The notes under the pieces were generated by a model, which worked only from the letters and a program-made list of their open reading frames with translations, was not told where the DNA came from and did no database searches. From Prevotella sp. (GTDB lineage Bacteria > Bacteroidota > Bacteroidia > Bacteroidales > Bacteroidaceae), in the NCBI GenBank assembly GCA_021203705.1, contig JAJQAR010000085.1:1-5519 (forward strand): DNA of 5,519 nucleotides, written 5' to 3'. Both the position numbers and the translations under genes were made by a program. The stretch's first letter is position 1; each line of letters begins with the position of its first letter. This document shows positions 1-5,519 of the stretch, in pieces.

Positions 1-2027
1 GTCTTCTGCACTGGCGGATTTTTCAAATTCCCTTCCTCGTCAAACATTCCGTATGTGGTGCGCAGCACGATAAATTCCGTTCGGCGGTTCAACTGGTTGC
101 AAATCTCCTGCTTCTCCTCACTGTCAAGGGCTGTGATGAACTCCTCTGTCAATACGTCATCCTCTTTCAGCCATGGATACTTGTCTGCCTGCTTCTTGCG
201 CACCGTCTTGGGTTTGTCCTTTCCATATCCAACAGGCGACAGGCGGTCGGCAGCTATTCCGTGCTCTATCAGATAATTCACAACTGACTCTGCCCTATGC
301 TGCGAAAGCACATTGTTGTATTCTTCCGATCCTCTATAATCGCAATGTGCGCTCAACTCTATCGTTATGTTGGGGTTGTCATTTAGCAATTTCACAAGTT
401 CATCAAGGGATTTCTCTGACTCAGGACGCAGAGTGTATTGGTCAAAGTCATAGAATATGTTGTCTATCAACACTGGCACTCGTATTGAAGCCAACGGGAA
501 TTGCAACACGTACTCCTCTGATTCTTTCGGCGGGTCAACTCGCAATTCTTCCTTATGGTTGAGAAAACCCTTGCACGTGGCAAGGAAAATATAATCAACA
601 TTTGGATTTATCTCTTGCGTGAATGAGCCGTCTCCCTTCACGCTCAGTTTCAAATTCGTTCCGTCACTGCCCACCATATACACCAATGCAGATGGCAATT
701 CGTAGCCTTCTATCTCATATACCCAGCCCTTCACCGTCTGCATTATCTCCGGGTTCTCAAAACTGTATATGTGGTCCCACCCTCTCGCGTCTCCTCTGTT
801 CGACGAGAAAAAACCTCTGTTGTGCAACCCCTCGAATGTCATTCCGAAATCATCGCCTTGTGAGTTTAGGGGATAACCAGGATGATTGAGAACGATTTTC
901 TTTGTCTCTTTGTCAACTGTAACATAATAGATATCCAAACCGCCAAGTCCTTGATGCCCGTTTGACGAGAAATAGAGGTCGCCATTTGGTCTGAACGTGG
1001 GGAACATCTCATCACCTGGCGTGTTTATTGGCTCTCCGAGATTTTCCACTCCTCCCAATCCTGCTTCTGTCAACCTTACTCTCCAGATGTCAAAGCCGCC
1101 CTTGCCGCCCGGCATGTCTGACGTGAAATAGAGCCACACTCCATCAGGAGAGATCGCAGGATGGGCATAACTCGACAGGGTGTCCTTTGTTATCTCCAAC
1201 GGTGACACCTTGCCCCATGCTGCATCTGACCTGTTCGACGTTACTATCGTGGCATATCTCGGATATTCAGGATCATATACGCACTGTGTAAGATACATCT
1301 CCCTCTGGTCAGTGGTAAAACAGCACACACCCTCGTCATATTCGGTGTTCAATCCTGATTCTATCGTCTCTGGCTTTCCCCATTTTCCCTTGTCGTCTTT
1401 CTCTGAATAGAACACGTCACTGGCTTTCATTCCTGTTATTCCGCTCAACTCGTCTCCGATGGCTTCATTCCTTGTTGAGGTGAAATACAGTTGGTCGTAA
1501 TCATCACCGTATAGCATGGGCGAGAAGTCGGCTCGCCGTGAGTTGAATATGTCCATCTTCTTCACCGTATAGCGTGAGCCTTCTTCCTTCACTTCCTGTG
1601 CTGTCTGCGCTGATAGCAGTCCTGTCTTTGCAAGCTCATTATCTGGCAGTGAGTCTAAAACCAACTGAAATTCATTTGCCGCTTCTTTATAATTGCCGTT
1701 TTTCATCAACTGCTGGGCAAACGTGAGATGTGTCTCGATACTGTCTTTCTTGTATCTTATAATGTTCCGATATGACGCTATCGCCTTTTGTGTTGAGTTT
1801 ATTTTCTCATAGCAATATGCGAGTTTTAGTGATATGTCTCCTCGCTTGTATTTCTCCTTCGCCGGTGTCTTGTTGTATGCTATCTTGAACTGGGCAGCGG
1901 CATCATAATACTCGTCTATGGCAAGAAACTTCTCACCCTTCTTCGTGTAGTGGTCAGCACCGCATGATGCCAAAAACGCCACTAAAACAGCCATGATAAC
2001 AAGTATGGAAAACCACCCTTTCGTCAT
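1..2027 (-). CDS. porE: PorE-like OmpA-family lipoprotein (TPR, beta-propeller, CRD, OmpA domain), 3' end off the left edge
   Basis: The minus-strand frame is open for 675 codons from the ATG at 2027-2025 to the window edge; an in-frame TAA lies three codons upstream, so this is the first possible ATG. The N-terminus is a lipoprotein signal with lipobox L19-A20-S21-C22. Next come about three TPR repeats (residues ~25-130) and five beta-propeller blades of PD40/WD40-like type around 168-186, 233-249, 288-317, 340-369 and 394-423 (motifs such as AISPDGVWLYFTSD). A carboxypeptidase-regulatory-like domain covers ~431-497, and a C-terminal OmpA peptidoglycan-binding domain ~514-660 with D563 and R578 in HCDYRGS...LSQHRAESV, then NRRTEF. 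This order is that of PorE, a T9SS outer-membrane lipoprotein that anchors the secretion complex to peptidoglycan. OmpA proteins paired with PorP can share the architecture, so orthology is likely but not certain. The gene probably ends shortly past the edge. I see no clear TAnnTTTG promoter in the 167-bp gap to topB, so co-transcription is possible. Confidence 0.88.
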   Translation of the reverse strand, partial: MTKGWFSILVIMAVLVAFLASCGADHYTKKGEKFLAIDEYYDAAAQFKIAYNKTPAKEKYKRGDISLKLAYCYEKINSTQKAIASYRNIIRYKKDSIETHLTFAQQLMKNGNYKEAANEFQLVLDSLPDNELAKTGLLSAQTAQEVKEEGSRYTVKKMDIFNSRRADFSPMLYGDDYDQLYFTSTRNEAIGDELSGITGMKASDVFYSEKDDKGKWGKPETIESGLNTEYDEGVCCFTTDQREMYLTQCVYDPEYPRYATIVTSNRSDAAWGKVSPLEITKDTLSSYAHPAISPDGVWLYFTSDMPGGKGGFDIWRVRLTEAGLGGVENLGEPINTPGDEMFPTFRPNGDLYFSSNGHQGLGGLDIYYVTVDKETKKIVLNHPGYPLNSQGDDFGMTFEGLHNRGFFSSNRGDARGWDHIYSFENPEIMQTVKGWVYEIEGYELPSALVYMVGSDGTNLKLSVKGDGSFTQEINPNVDYIFLATCKGFLNHKEELRVDPPKESEEYVLQFPLASIRVPVLIDNIFYDFDQYTLRPESEKSLDELVKLLNDNPNITIELSAHCDYRGSEEYNNVLSQHRAESVVNYLIEHGIAADRLSPVGYGKDKPKTVRKKQADKYPWLKEDDVLTEEFITALDSEEKQEICNQLNRRTEFIVLRTTYGMFDEEGNLKNPPVQK

Positions 2028-2095
2028 ATCATATTAATAACACCTTTTTCCCCTTTTTATTGTGCAATGATGTATATCGTACCCTTCCCCACATT

Positions 2096-2184
2096 CGGAC
2101 TTCGTCCGCATCCACTCTTCATTAACTTCGTTGATTTTCCTCACGCTCAACAATTCAAACAAGTTTGATTGTATTCGCTCAATC
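2096..2184. repeat. Run of short hairpins between topB and the OmpA-family gene
   Basis: Four small inverted repeats follow one another in under 90 bp. They are CGGAC-TTC-GTCCG (2096-2108), ATTAAC-TTC-GTTGAT with one wobble pair (2121-2135), TCAAAC-AA-GTTTGA (2155-2168), and GATTG/CAATC around an 8-nt loop (2167-2184). The first two share the core ACTTCGT with the same TTC loop. The heptamer CGCTCAA occurs twice, at 2144-2150 and 2176-2182. The rest of the gap (2028-2095) holds only a purine-rich leader on the minus strand (AAAAAGGTG ending 14 bases before the ATG). No ORF is credible here. The hairpins may mark the 3' end of topB mRNA or be remnants of a dispersed repeat; neither is proven. 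Confidence 0.5.
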
Positions 2185-2190
2185 GTAAAA

Positions 2191-2260
2191 TTCTTCATTC
2201 TTCACTCCCCATACCCGTGAGGCTCTCCCTCCCTAAGGGGGAGGGCTGGGGAGAGGCTTT
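2191..2260. repeat. GC-rich palindromic (REP-like) repeat forming the 3' end of topB
   Basis: The core is CCCTCCC (2227-2233), loop TAAGG, GGGAGGG (2239-2245), a perfect 7-bp stem. An alternative larger stem pairs CTCTCCC (2223-2229) with GGGAGAG (2249-2255) and extends to A2220/T2258 with one mismatch. The left flank TTCTTCATTCTTCACTC is a short quasi-repeat of TTCTTCA/TTCATTC units. The sequence stands out by base composition from the AT-rich surroundings. It resembles the dispersed 'CCCTCCC...GGGAGGGCTGGGGAG' intergenic palindromes found in many bacterial genomes, which translate as PSP-rich peptides; that resemblance is from memory and copy number in this genome is unknown. Confidence 0.65.
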
Positions 2261-4336
2261 TAATTTTAATCTAAACTCGCACCCTTCTCTCCACCTATCG
2301 CATCCGTATGCCGTTTTGCCTTTTACGATATGGCCTTTTCCGCAAACAGGGCACACCATGCCGATTATCGAATCATCGGCTGGCAAATTAGCAAAATTGT
2401 TATGCACAGCATTTGATTGCACCTTATTAGAAACGGCTTTTGTTGTGGTCTTGACTCCCCCTTGACTTTCGCTCTTTTTCGGTCCTGTGGTGGTCGTCTC
2501 TTTCTTTTTCGTTTTTTTCTTCAGTTCCTCATCTGTAACAACTGTTACACGGCGGTTGCTCTTGTCTGCTACAACATCTCTTACAATGGCGGTAATCTGC
2601 TCTTTCAGTTCATTGATAAACTGCCCTGCATCGTATTTCCCATGCTCTATATCACGCAGTTTCTTCTCCCAGATACCTGTCAATTCACAACTCTTGAGCA
2701 ATTCCTCTTTTATCAGTCCGATTAACTCAATGCCCGTTGGTGTGGCTACTATGTTCTTGCGCTCCCGTTTTATATAATGTCGCTTGAATAACGTCTCTAT
2801 AATGCTCGCCCTCGACGATGGTCTTCCGATACCGTTTTCCTTCAATGCGGCACGCAATTCCTCATCATCAACAAACTTCCCCGCCGTCTCCATAGCTCGC
2901 AGCAATGTCGCCTCGGTATAGTATTTCGGCGGTGTTGTCCATTTTTCCGTAAGTGTCGGTTTGTGCTCTCCGCTCTCTCCCTTCACAAAGACTGGCAATG
3001 TGCGCTCCTCATCACCTTTCTTATCATCAGCCTCATCTGATGGCTTGACATCCTTTTCATACAGCATCCTCCAGCCGCTTTCCAAAATCTGTTTTCCACT
3101 TACCTTAAATTCCACATCCTCAACCTTTCCTGTTACGGTCGTGGTGGAGAATTTGCAATCGGGATAAAACACACTGATAAATCGGCGGGCTATCAAGTCG
3201 TAAACATGCGCTTCCATGTCGGTAAGCCCTCTTACTGGTACGCCCGTTGGGATTATGGCATGGTGGTCGGTAACTTTCGAGGTGTCAAACACTTTCTTGC
3301 TCTTTGGCAACTTGACGTTTGCAAGGGGCTGAGTAAACTGCTCGTAGCCTTTCAGTCCTTTTAATGTCGCAGGGCACTTCGGATAGATATCATCACTAAG
3401 GTACTGGGTGTCAACACGGGGATATGTGGTGAACTTTTTCTCATACAACGACTGTATCGTGTTGAGCGTCGTCTCCGCACTCATGCCGTATTTCTTGTTG
3501 CAGTCAACTTGCAGCGAGGTGAGGTCATACAAATGCGGTGGGGCTTCCTTGCCTGCTTTTTTCTGTACATCGGTTACCGTGAATGGCTTTCCTTCGATTT
3601 TCCCGAATGATTGCTCGCCTTCTTCCTTACTCGTGAACTTACCCTTTGTTGCGGTGAACAGGGTTTCTCTGTATATCGTCGAGAGCACCCAATATGGCTC
3701 TGGCTTGAAATTGTCTATCTCTTTCTGACGGTTCACTATCAATGCAAGTGTTGGTGTCTGCACGCGTCCTACTGACAGCACCTGTCTGTCCCTGCCGTAT
3801 TTCAACGTGTACAATCGTGTCGCATTTATTCCAAGTATCCAGTCGCCTACCGCCCTTCCAAGTCCGGCAAGGTACAATAACTGATACTCCTTTTGGTCTT
3901 TCAACTTCTGAAACCCGTCTTTTATCGCCTCATCGGTCATCGACGAGATCCACAATCGCATCACGGGGCATTTCGCCTGTGCTTTCTGCATCACCCACCG
4001 TTGTATCAATTCGCCTTCCTGTCCCGCATCTCCGCAGTTTATTATACTGTCGGCGGCTTGCATCAGTTTCTCTATAACGGCGAATTGCTTGCGTATGCCT
4101 GCATCGTCTATCAGTTTGATACCGAATCGTTGTGGCAGCATCGGCAATGTCTCTATACGCCACTGCTTCCATATCGACGTGTAGTCATGGGGCTCCTTCA
4201 ACGTGCAGAGATGTCCGTAGGTCCACGTCACCTGATAACCGTTGCCCTCCATGTACCCGTCCTGCGATTTCGTGGCTCCCAATATCCGCGCTATATCCTT
4301 CGCCACACTCGGCTTCTCGGCAATGCAAACTATCAT
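2195..4336 (-). CDS. topB: DNA topoisomerase III (type IA)
   Basis: This 713-residue protein relaxes negatively supercoiled DNA and decatenates it by cutting one strand through a 5'-phosphotyrosine link. The toprim domain starts at the N-terminus (IAEKPSVAKD, E7) with the acidic motif GDAGQEGE at 102-109; the second Asp of DxD is Gly, which I recall as usual for TopB-type enzymes. The catalytic tyrosine is Y305 in TTYPRVDTQYLS. Other type IA motifs are SVGRVQTPTLALIV (188-201), DHHAIIPT (357-364) and GIGRPSSRASIIETL (502-516). A Lys/Thr-rich linker (~604-646) leads to one zinc ribbon, C662-x2-C665-x13-C679-x6-C686. After FRLKLK (688-693) the last 20 residues, rich in Ser/Pro, are encoded by the palindromic repeat at 2191-2260, so the native stop seems to have been lost. 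The ATG at 4336-4334 gives the conserved family start MIVCIAEKPS and has AGAGGA just upstream. It is divergent from fic. Confidence 0.96.
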   Translation of the reverse strand: MIVCIAEKPSVAKDIARILGATKSQDGYMEGNGYQVTWTYGHLCTLKEPHDYTSIWKQWRIETLPMLPQRFGIKLIDDAGIRKQFAVIEKLMQAADSIINCGDAGQEGELIQRWVMQKAQAKCPVMRLWISSMTDEAIKDGFQKLKDQKEYQLLYLAGLGRAVGDWILGINATRLYTLKYGRDRQVLSVGRVQTPTLALIVNRQKEIDNFKPEPYWVLSTIYRETLFTATKGKFTSKEEGEQSFGKIEGKPFTVTDVQKKAGKEAPPHLYDLTSLQVDCNKKYGMSAETTLNTIQSLYEKKFTTYPRVDTQYLSDDIYPKCPATLKGLKGYEQFTQPLANVKLPKSKKVFDTSKVTDHHAIIPTGVPVRGLTDMEAHVYDLIARRFISVFYPDCKFSTTTVTGKVEDVEFKVSGKQILESGWRMLYEKDVKPSDEADDKKGDEERTLPVFVKGESGEHKPTLTEKWTTPPKYYTEATLLRAMETAGKFVDDEELRAALKENGIGRPSSRASIIETLFKRHYIKRERKNIVATPTGIELIGLIKEELLKSCELTGIWEKKLRDIEHGKYDAGQFINELKEQITAIVRDVVADKSNRRVTVVTDEELKKKTKKKETTTTGPKKSESQGGVKTTTKAVSNKVQSNAVHNNFANLPADDSIIGMVCPVCGKGHIVKGKTAYGCDRWREGCEFRLKLKASPQPSPLGRESLTGMGSEE

Positions 4337-4380
4337 ATCCTCTTAATATCGAATTGTAAATGAATATGCAAATAGAAATG

Positions 4381-4412
4381 CAAAGGTAAAAAATTTGTCC
4401 GCAACTTACAAA
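4381..4412 (-). promoter_or_regulatory. Bacteroidetes-type promoter for topB
   Basis: Read on the minus strand, TTTG (4412-4409), a 20-bp spacer and TACCTTTG (4388-4381) match the Bacteroidetes sigma-70 consensus (-33 TTTG/TTG, -7 TAnnTTTG). The -7 box lies 44 bases upstream of the topB ATG, leaving an AT-rich leader of about 35-40 nt. Confidence 0.7.
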
Positions 4413-4418
4413 CGTTTC

Positions 4419-4451
4419 CAAATTTATCATTTCAAAGTTGCAACTCACAAA
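4419..4451 (-). promoter_or_regulatory. Possible second topB promoter
   Basis: On the minus strand TAAATTTG (4426-4419) fits TAnnTTTG, with TTTG at 4451-4448 and a spacer of 21 bp, slightly long. It overlaps the -33 element of the plus-strand fic promoter, so the two could not be occupied together. The box is AT-rich and could occur by chance. Confidence 0.35.
4436..4445. promoter_or_regulatory. Candidate operator palindrome AGTTGCAACT
   Basis: AGTTGCAACT is a perfect 10-bp palindrome that covers the -33 TTG (4438-4440) of the upstream fic promoter. A further half-site, GCAACTT at 4401-4407, lies in inverted orientation to AAGTTGC (4435-4441), within the topB promoter spacer. The position is what one expects of an operator, but no regulator gene is visible nearby. 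Confidence 0.35.
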
Positions 4452-4468
4452 GATTTTGAGTAACTTTG
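4438..4468 (+). promoter_or_regulatory. Upstream promoter of fic (P1)
   Basis: TTG (4438-4440), a 20-bp spacer and TAACTTTG (4461-4468) match the Bacteroidetes -33/-7 consensus. Transcription would start near 4475 and include the hairpin at 4489-4514, giving a leader of roughly 80 nt before fic. Confidence 0.55.
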
Positions 4469-4488
4469 TATAAGATAAGCTGCACTCG

Positions 4489-4514
4489 GGAATTTGAAAG
4501 CGAGCTTTCATTCC
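4489..4514 (+). promoter_or_regulatory. Leader hairpin between the two fic promoter elements
   Basis: GGAAT (4489-4493) pairs with ATTCC (4510-4514) and GAAAG (4496-4500) with CTTTC (4505-4509), with a TT bulge and a CGAG loop: ten base pairs. No U-tract follows directly (TCTCGTTTG), so it is a weak terminator candidate; it may be an mRNA structure or part of a mobile promoter repeat. Confidence 0.5.
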
Positions 4515-4526
4515 TCTCGTTTGCAT

Positions 4527-4534
4527 TATCTTTG
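4527..4534 (+). promoter_or_regulatory. Proximal -7 box of fic (P2)
   Basis: TATCTTTG matches TAnnTTTG and lies 23 bases before the fic ATG, so a transcript from here would have a leader of only about 15-20 nt. There is no good -33 TTG at the right distance; only TTT at 4506-4508. It is therefore a weaker call than P1, although the box itself is a closer match to the usual form. Confidence 0.45.
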
Positions 4535-4557
4535 TAAAAGATAAGCAAAACTATTAT

Positions 4558-5115
4558 ATGAATAGAATGGATAAAAATGATATTGACGGGCAAAGTCTCC
4601 TGAAAGCGAAATCTTTGTATGTGTCTGGTGATATCAACAAGATTGAGGTAGGAACAACTTCTGGATTATGCCTAATCCATAAATATCTCTTTGATGGACT
4701 TTACGACTTCGCTGGCAAGACACGCACACTTAATATCGCAAAAGGTGGTTTCAGGTTTGCCAACTGCCTGTATCTTGATGCCATCCTTCCTATAATCGAA
4801 AAGATGCCAGAACACACATTCGAGGCAATAATAGCAAAATACGTGGAGATGAATGTTGCTCATCCCTTTATGGAGGGTAACGGCAGAGCCACTCGTATCT
4901 GGCTTGACATGATACTCAAAAAGAATATTGGCAAGGTTATCGACTGGCAAACGGTTGACAAGGACTTATATCTCCAAGCTATGGAACGCAGCCCTATAAA
5001 TGATTTGGAACTCCGTGTACTCCTGCAACCTGCCCTTACCGACAAAGTCAACGATCGTGGCATGATTTTCAAGGGCATCGAACAGTCTTATTACTACGAA
5101 GGTTACAGTAAATAG
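4558..5115 (+). CDS. fic: Fic-domain protein AMP-transferase, class III (self-inhibited)
   Basis: The 185-residue protein is essentially one Fic domain, an enzyme that transfers AMP from ATP to a hydroxyl side chain of a target protein. The catalytic motif is complete at 102-113, [12 protein letters not shown] (H102 base, E106 for metal, N108/R110/R113 for phosphates). The beta-hairpin flap that docks the target is at about 54-69 (after LYDFAG). The C-terminus carries SYYYEGY at 177-183, an exact [S/T]xxxE[G/N] inhibitory motif (S177, E181, G182). This places it in class III, like Neisseria NmFic, where the inhibitory Glu is relieved by auto-AMPylation of the Tyr after the Ser (Y178 here) and by loss of oligomers. 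No separate antitoxin is needed and none is seen upstream. Known FicT-type targets are GyrB and ParE; the target here is unproven. M1 at 4558 is chosen; M4 (4567) is an alternative. No Shine-Dalgarno is visible, as often in this phylum. Confidence 0.93.
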   Translation: MNRMDKNDIDGQSLLKAKSLYVSGDINKIEVGTTSGLCLIHKYLFDGLYDFAGKTRTLNIAKGGFRFANCLYLDAILPIIEKMPEHTFEAIIAKYVEMNVAHPFMEGNGRATRIWLDMILKKNIGKVIDWQTVDKDLYLQAMERSPINDLELRVLLQPALTDKVNDRGMIFKGIEQSYYYEGYSK

Positions 5116-5143
5116 AAAAGTTTCTATTTTTTGGAAACTTTTC
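5115..5143 (+). terminator. Intrinsic terminator of fic
   Basis: GAAAAGTTTC (5115-5124) and GAAACTTTTC (5134-5143) form a perfect 10-bp stem around a 9-nt loop. The stem begins on the last base of the fic stop codon TAG. The T-rich 3' arm with TTTT before CTCGTATT is a short tract; the structure is nearly symmetric and could also act on transcripts from the right. Confidence 0.6.
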
Positions 5144-5195
5144 TCGTATTAAATATTGTCCGCACAAAATGGATTTTATCAAGGCTTGGTATTAA

Positions 5196-5212
5196 TTATT
5201 GGTGTCCAATAA
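5196..5212. repeat. Small perfect hairpin in the convergent gap
   Basis: TTATTGG (5196-5202), loop TGT, CCAATAA (5206-5212): a 7-bp perfect stem overlapping the T-tract of the terminator at 5211-5246. It may simply add to transcript end structure. Confidence 0.35.
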
Positions 5213-5246
5213 AAAATCAGCATCACAGATACTTGTAGTGCCGATT
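5211..5246 (-). terminator. Intrinsic terminator of the right-edge minus-strand gene
   Basis: Read on the minus strand, AATCGGCACTACA (5246-5234), a 6-nt loop and TGTGATGCTGATT (5227-5215) form a 13-bp stem with two wobble pairs and one mismatch. It is followed by an uninterrupted T run (5216-5211), the form of a rho-independent terminator. It begins 27 bases after the TAA at 5276-5274. Confidence 0.75.
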
Positions 5247-5273
5247 TTCAAATTACATGGCGTATAATTTGCC

Positions 5274-5519
5274 TTAGTGCAAAACTTTGCGCCCGTTAAC
5301 GATGTAAATACCTTTCTTTGTAATATCCTTTACACGCATGCCCTGCAGGTTGTAGATAACATCAGAACCAGAACCTTGCATATCGCCATTCGGGTATGTA
5401 GCTTCAATGGTTTCAATTCCTGTTGAATTTGCATCAAGTGGGTAGAATGCGCGGACACCATTTGGGTCAGCATCTTTCGGTACTGCAAGCCATGCAAGTT
5501 CTATACCTGTATCATAACC
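5274..5519 (-). CDS. C-terminal 81 residues of an exported protein with a Bacteroidales C-terminal tail domain
   Basis: The frame is open from the right edge to TAA at 5276-5274; the start is outside the window. The visible protein begins GYDTGIELAWLAVPKD and ends with DVIYNLQGMRVKDITKKG followed by IYIVNGRKVLH. The pattern Y-N-L-Q-G-x-x-V, a short variable loop, then GIYIVNG-[RK]-K-V-L is the C-terminal tail found on many large secreted or surface proteins of Prevotella and Bacteroides. It resembles the T9SS sorting domain (Por secretion tail), in which paired beta-strands direct export, but in this lineage similar tails also occur where T9SS transport has not been shown. The passenger domain cannot be named from this fragment. 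A strong terminator follows at 5246-5211, so it is the last gene of its transcript and converges on fic. Confidence 0.85.
   Translation of the reverse strand, partial: GYDTGIELAWLAVPKDADPNGVRAFYPLDANSTGIETIEATYPNGDMQGSGSDVIYNLQGMRVKDITKKGIYIVNGRKVLH

Larger units (their letters stand above)
4461..4546 (+). repeat. Duplicated 20-bp -7 element flanking a hairpin
   Basis: TAACTTTGTATAAGATAAGC (4461-4480) and TATCTTTGTAAAAGATAAGC (4527-4546) agree at 18 of 20 positions and lie 66 bp apart in direct orientation. Both begin with a TAnnTTTG -7 box. The segment between them carries the inverted repeat at 4489-4514. The arrangement looks like a compact unit, promoter-hairpin-promoter, rather than random AT-rich sequence. 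Confidence 0.65.

Noticed and set aside
173..562. A plus-strand 129-codon frame near the left edge
   Set aside because: It is antisense to the OmpA domain of the PorE-like gene, whose own frame is uninterrupted and full of family motifs.
3893..4363. A 156-codon plus-strand reading frame opposite the start of topB
   Set aside because: It lies wholly antisense to conserved toprim and core motifs of topB and its translation shows no domain-like pattern.
4185..4526. A minus-strand 113-codon frame crossing the topB start and the control region
   Set aside because: It overlaps topB in another frame and spans promoter boxes and a hairpin; its translation is Cys/Ile-rich without recognisable features.
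4461..4546. A CRISPR array or phase-variable invertible promoter
   Set aside because: There are only two repeat copies, and they are direct, not inverted; the 10-bp hairpin arms are too short and close to be recombinase sites, and no invertase is present.
4337..4557. A small antitoxin gene (VbhA/FicA type) upstream of fic
   Set aside because: No short ORF with an [S/T]xxxE[G/N] motif fits the gap, which is filled by promoter elements; the inhibitory motif is inside the Fic protein itself.
2195..5115. A mobile element or conjugative transposon, since topB genes occur on such elements
   Set aside because: No integrase, relaxase, tra genes or end repeats are visible, and the neighbours are ordinary chromosomal-type genes.

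Overview
The window looks like a stretch of a Bacteroidales chromosome, most likely Prevotellaceae. The evidence is: promoters of the Bacteroidetes type (TTG/TTTG, about 20 bp, TAnnTTTG) in front of topB and fic; an outer-membrane lipoprotein with the domain order of the type IX secretion system (T9SS) component PorE; and a protein at the right edge ending in the 'YNLQG...V...GIYIVNGRKVL' tail common in Prevotella and Bacteroides exported proteins. Genus is an inference from motifs, not from a search.

Layout, left to right. Bases 1-2027 (minus) hold an OmpA-family lipoprotein, open for 675 codons, whose 3' end lies beyond the left edge. Bases 2028-2194 are non-coding and carry a run of short hairpins. 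Bases 2195-4336 (minus) encode DNA topoisomerase III (topB). Its last ~20 codons are formed by a GC-rich palindromic repeat instead of normal topoisomerase sequence. Bases 4337-4557 are a divergent control region: a promoter for topB, a promoter for fic overlaid by a perfect 10-bp palindrome, and a duplicated 20-bp element flanking a strong hairpin. Bases 4558-5115 (plus) encode a short, self-inhibited (class III) Fic AMP-transferase. Bases 5116-5273 are a convergent terminator region. Bases 5274-5519 (minus) are the C-terminal 81 residues of a probably exported protein.

How the parts relate. The lipoprotein (T9SS core/periphery) and the right-edge protein (a possible T9SS or related cell-envelope cargo) fit the same exported-protein biology, but they are not in one operon here. 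The most suggestive pairing is topB and fic, head to head with intermingled promoters. Known bacterial Fic enzymes of this kind AMPylate type IIA topoisomerases (GyrB, ParE), so a Fic next to a type IA topoisomerase is a testable link in DNA topology control, though adjacency alone does not prove it. There is no integrase, transposase, tra gene, CRISPR array, tRNA or rRNA that I can see.
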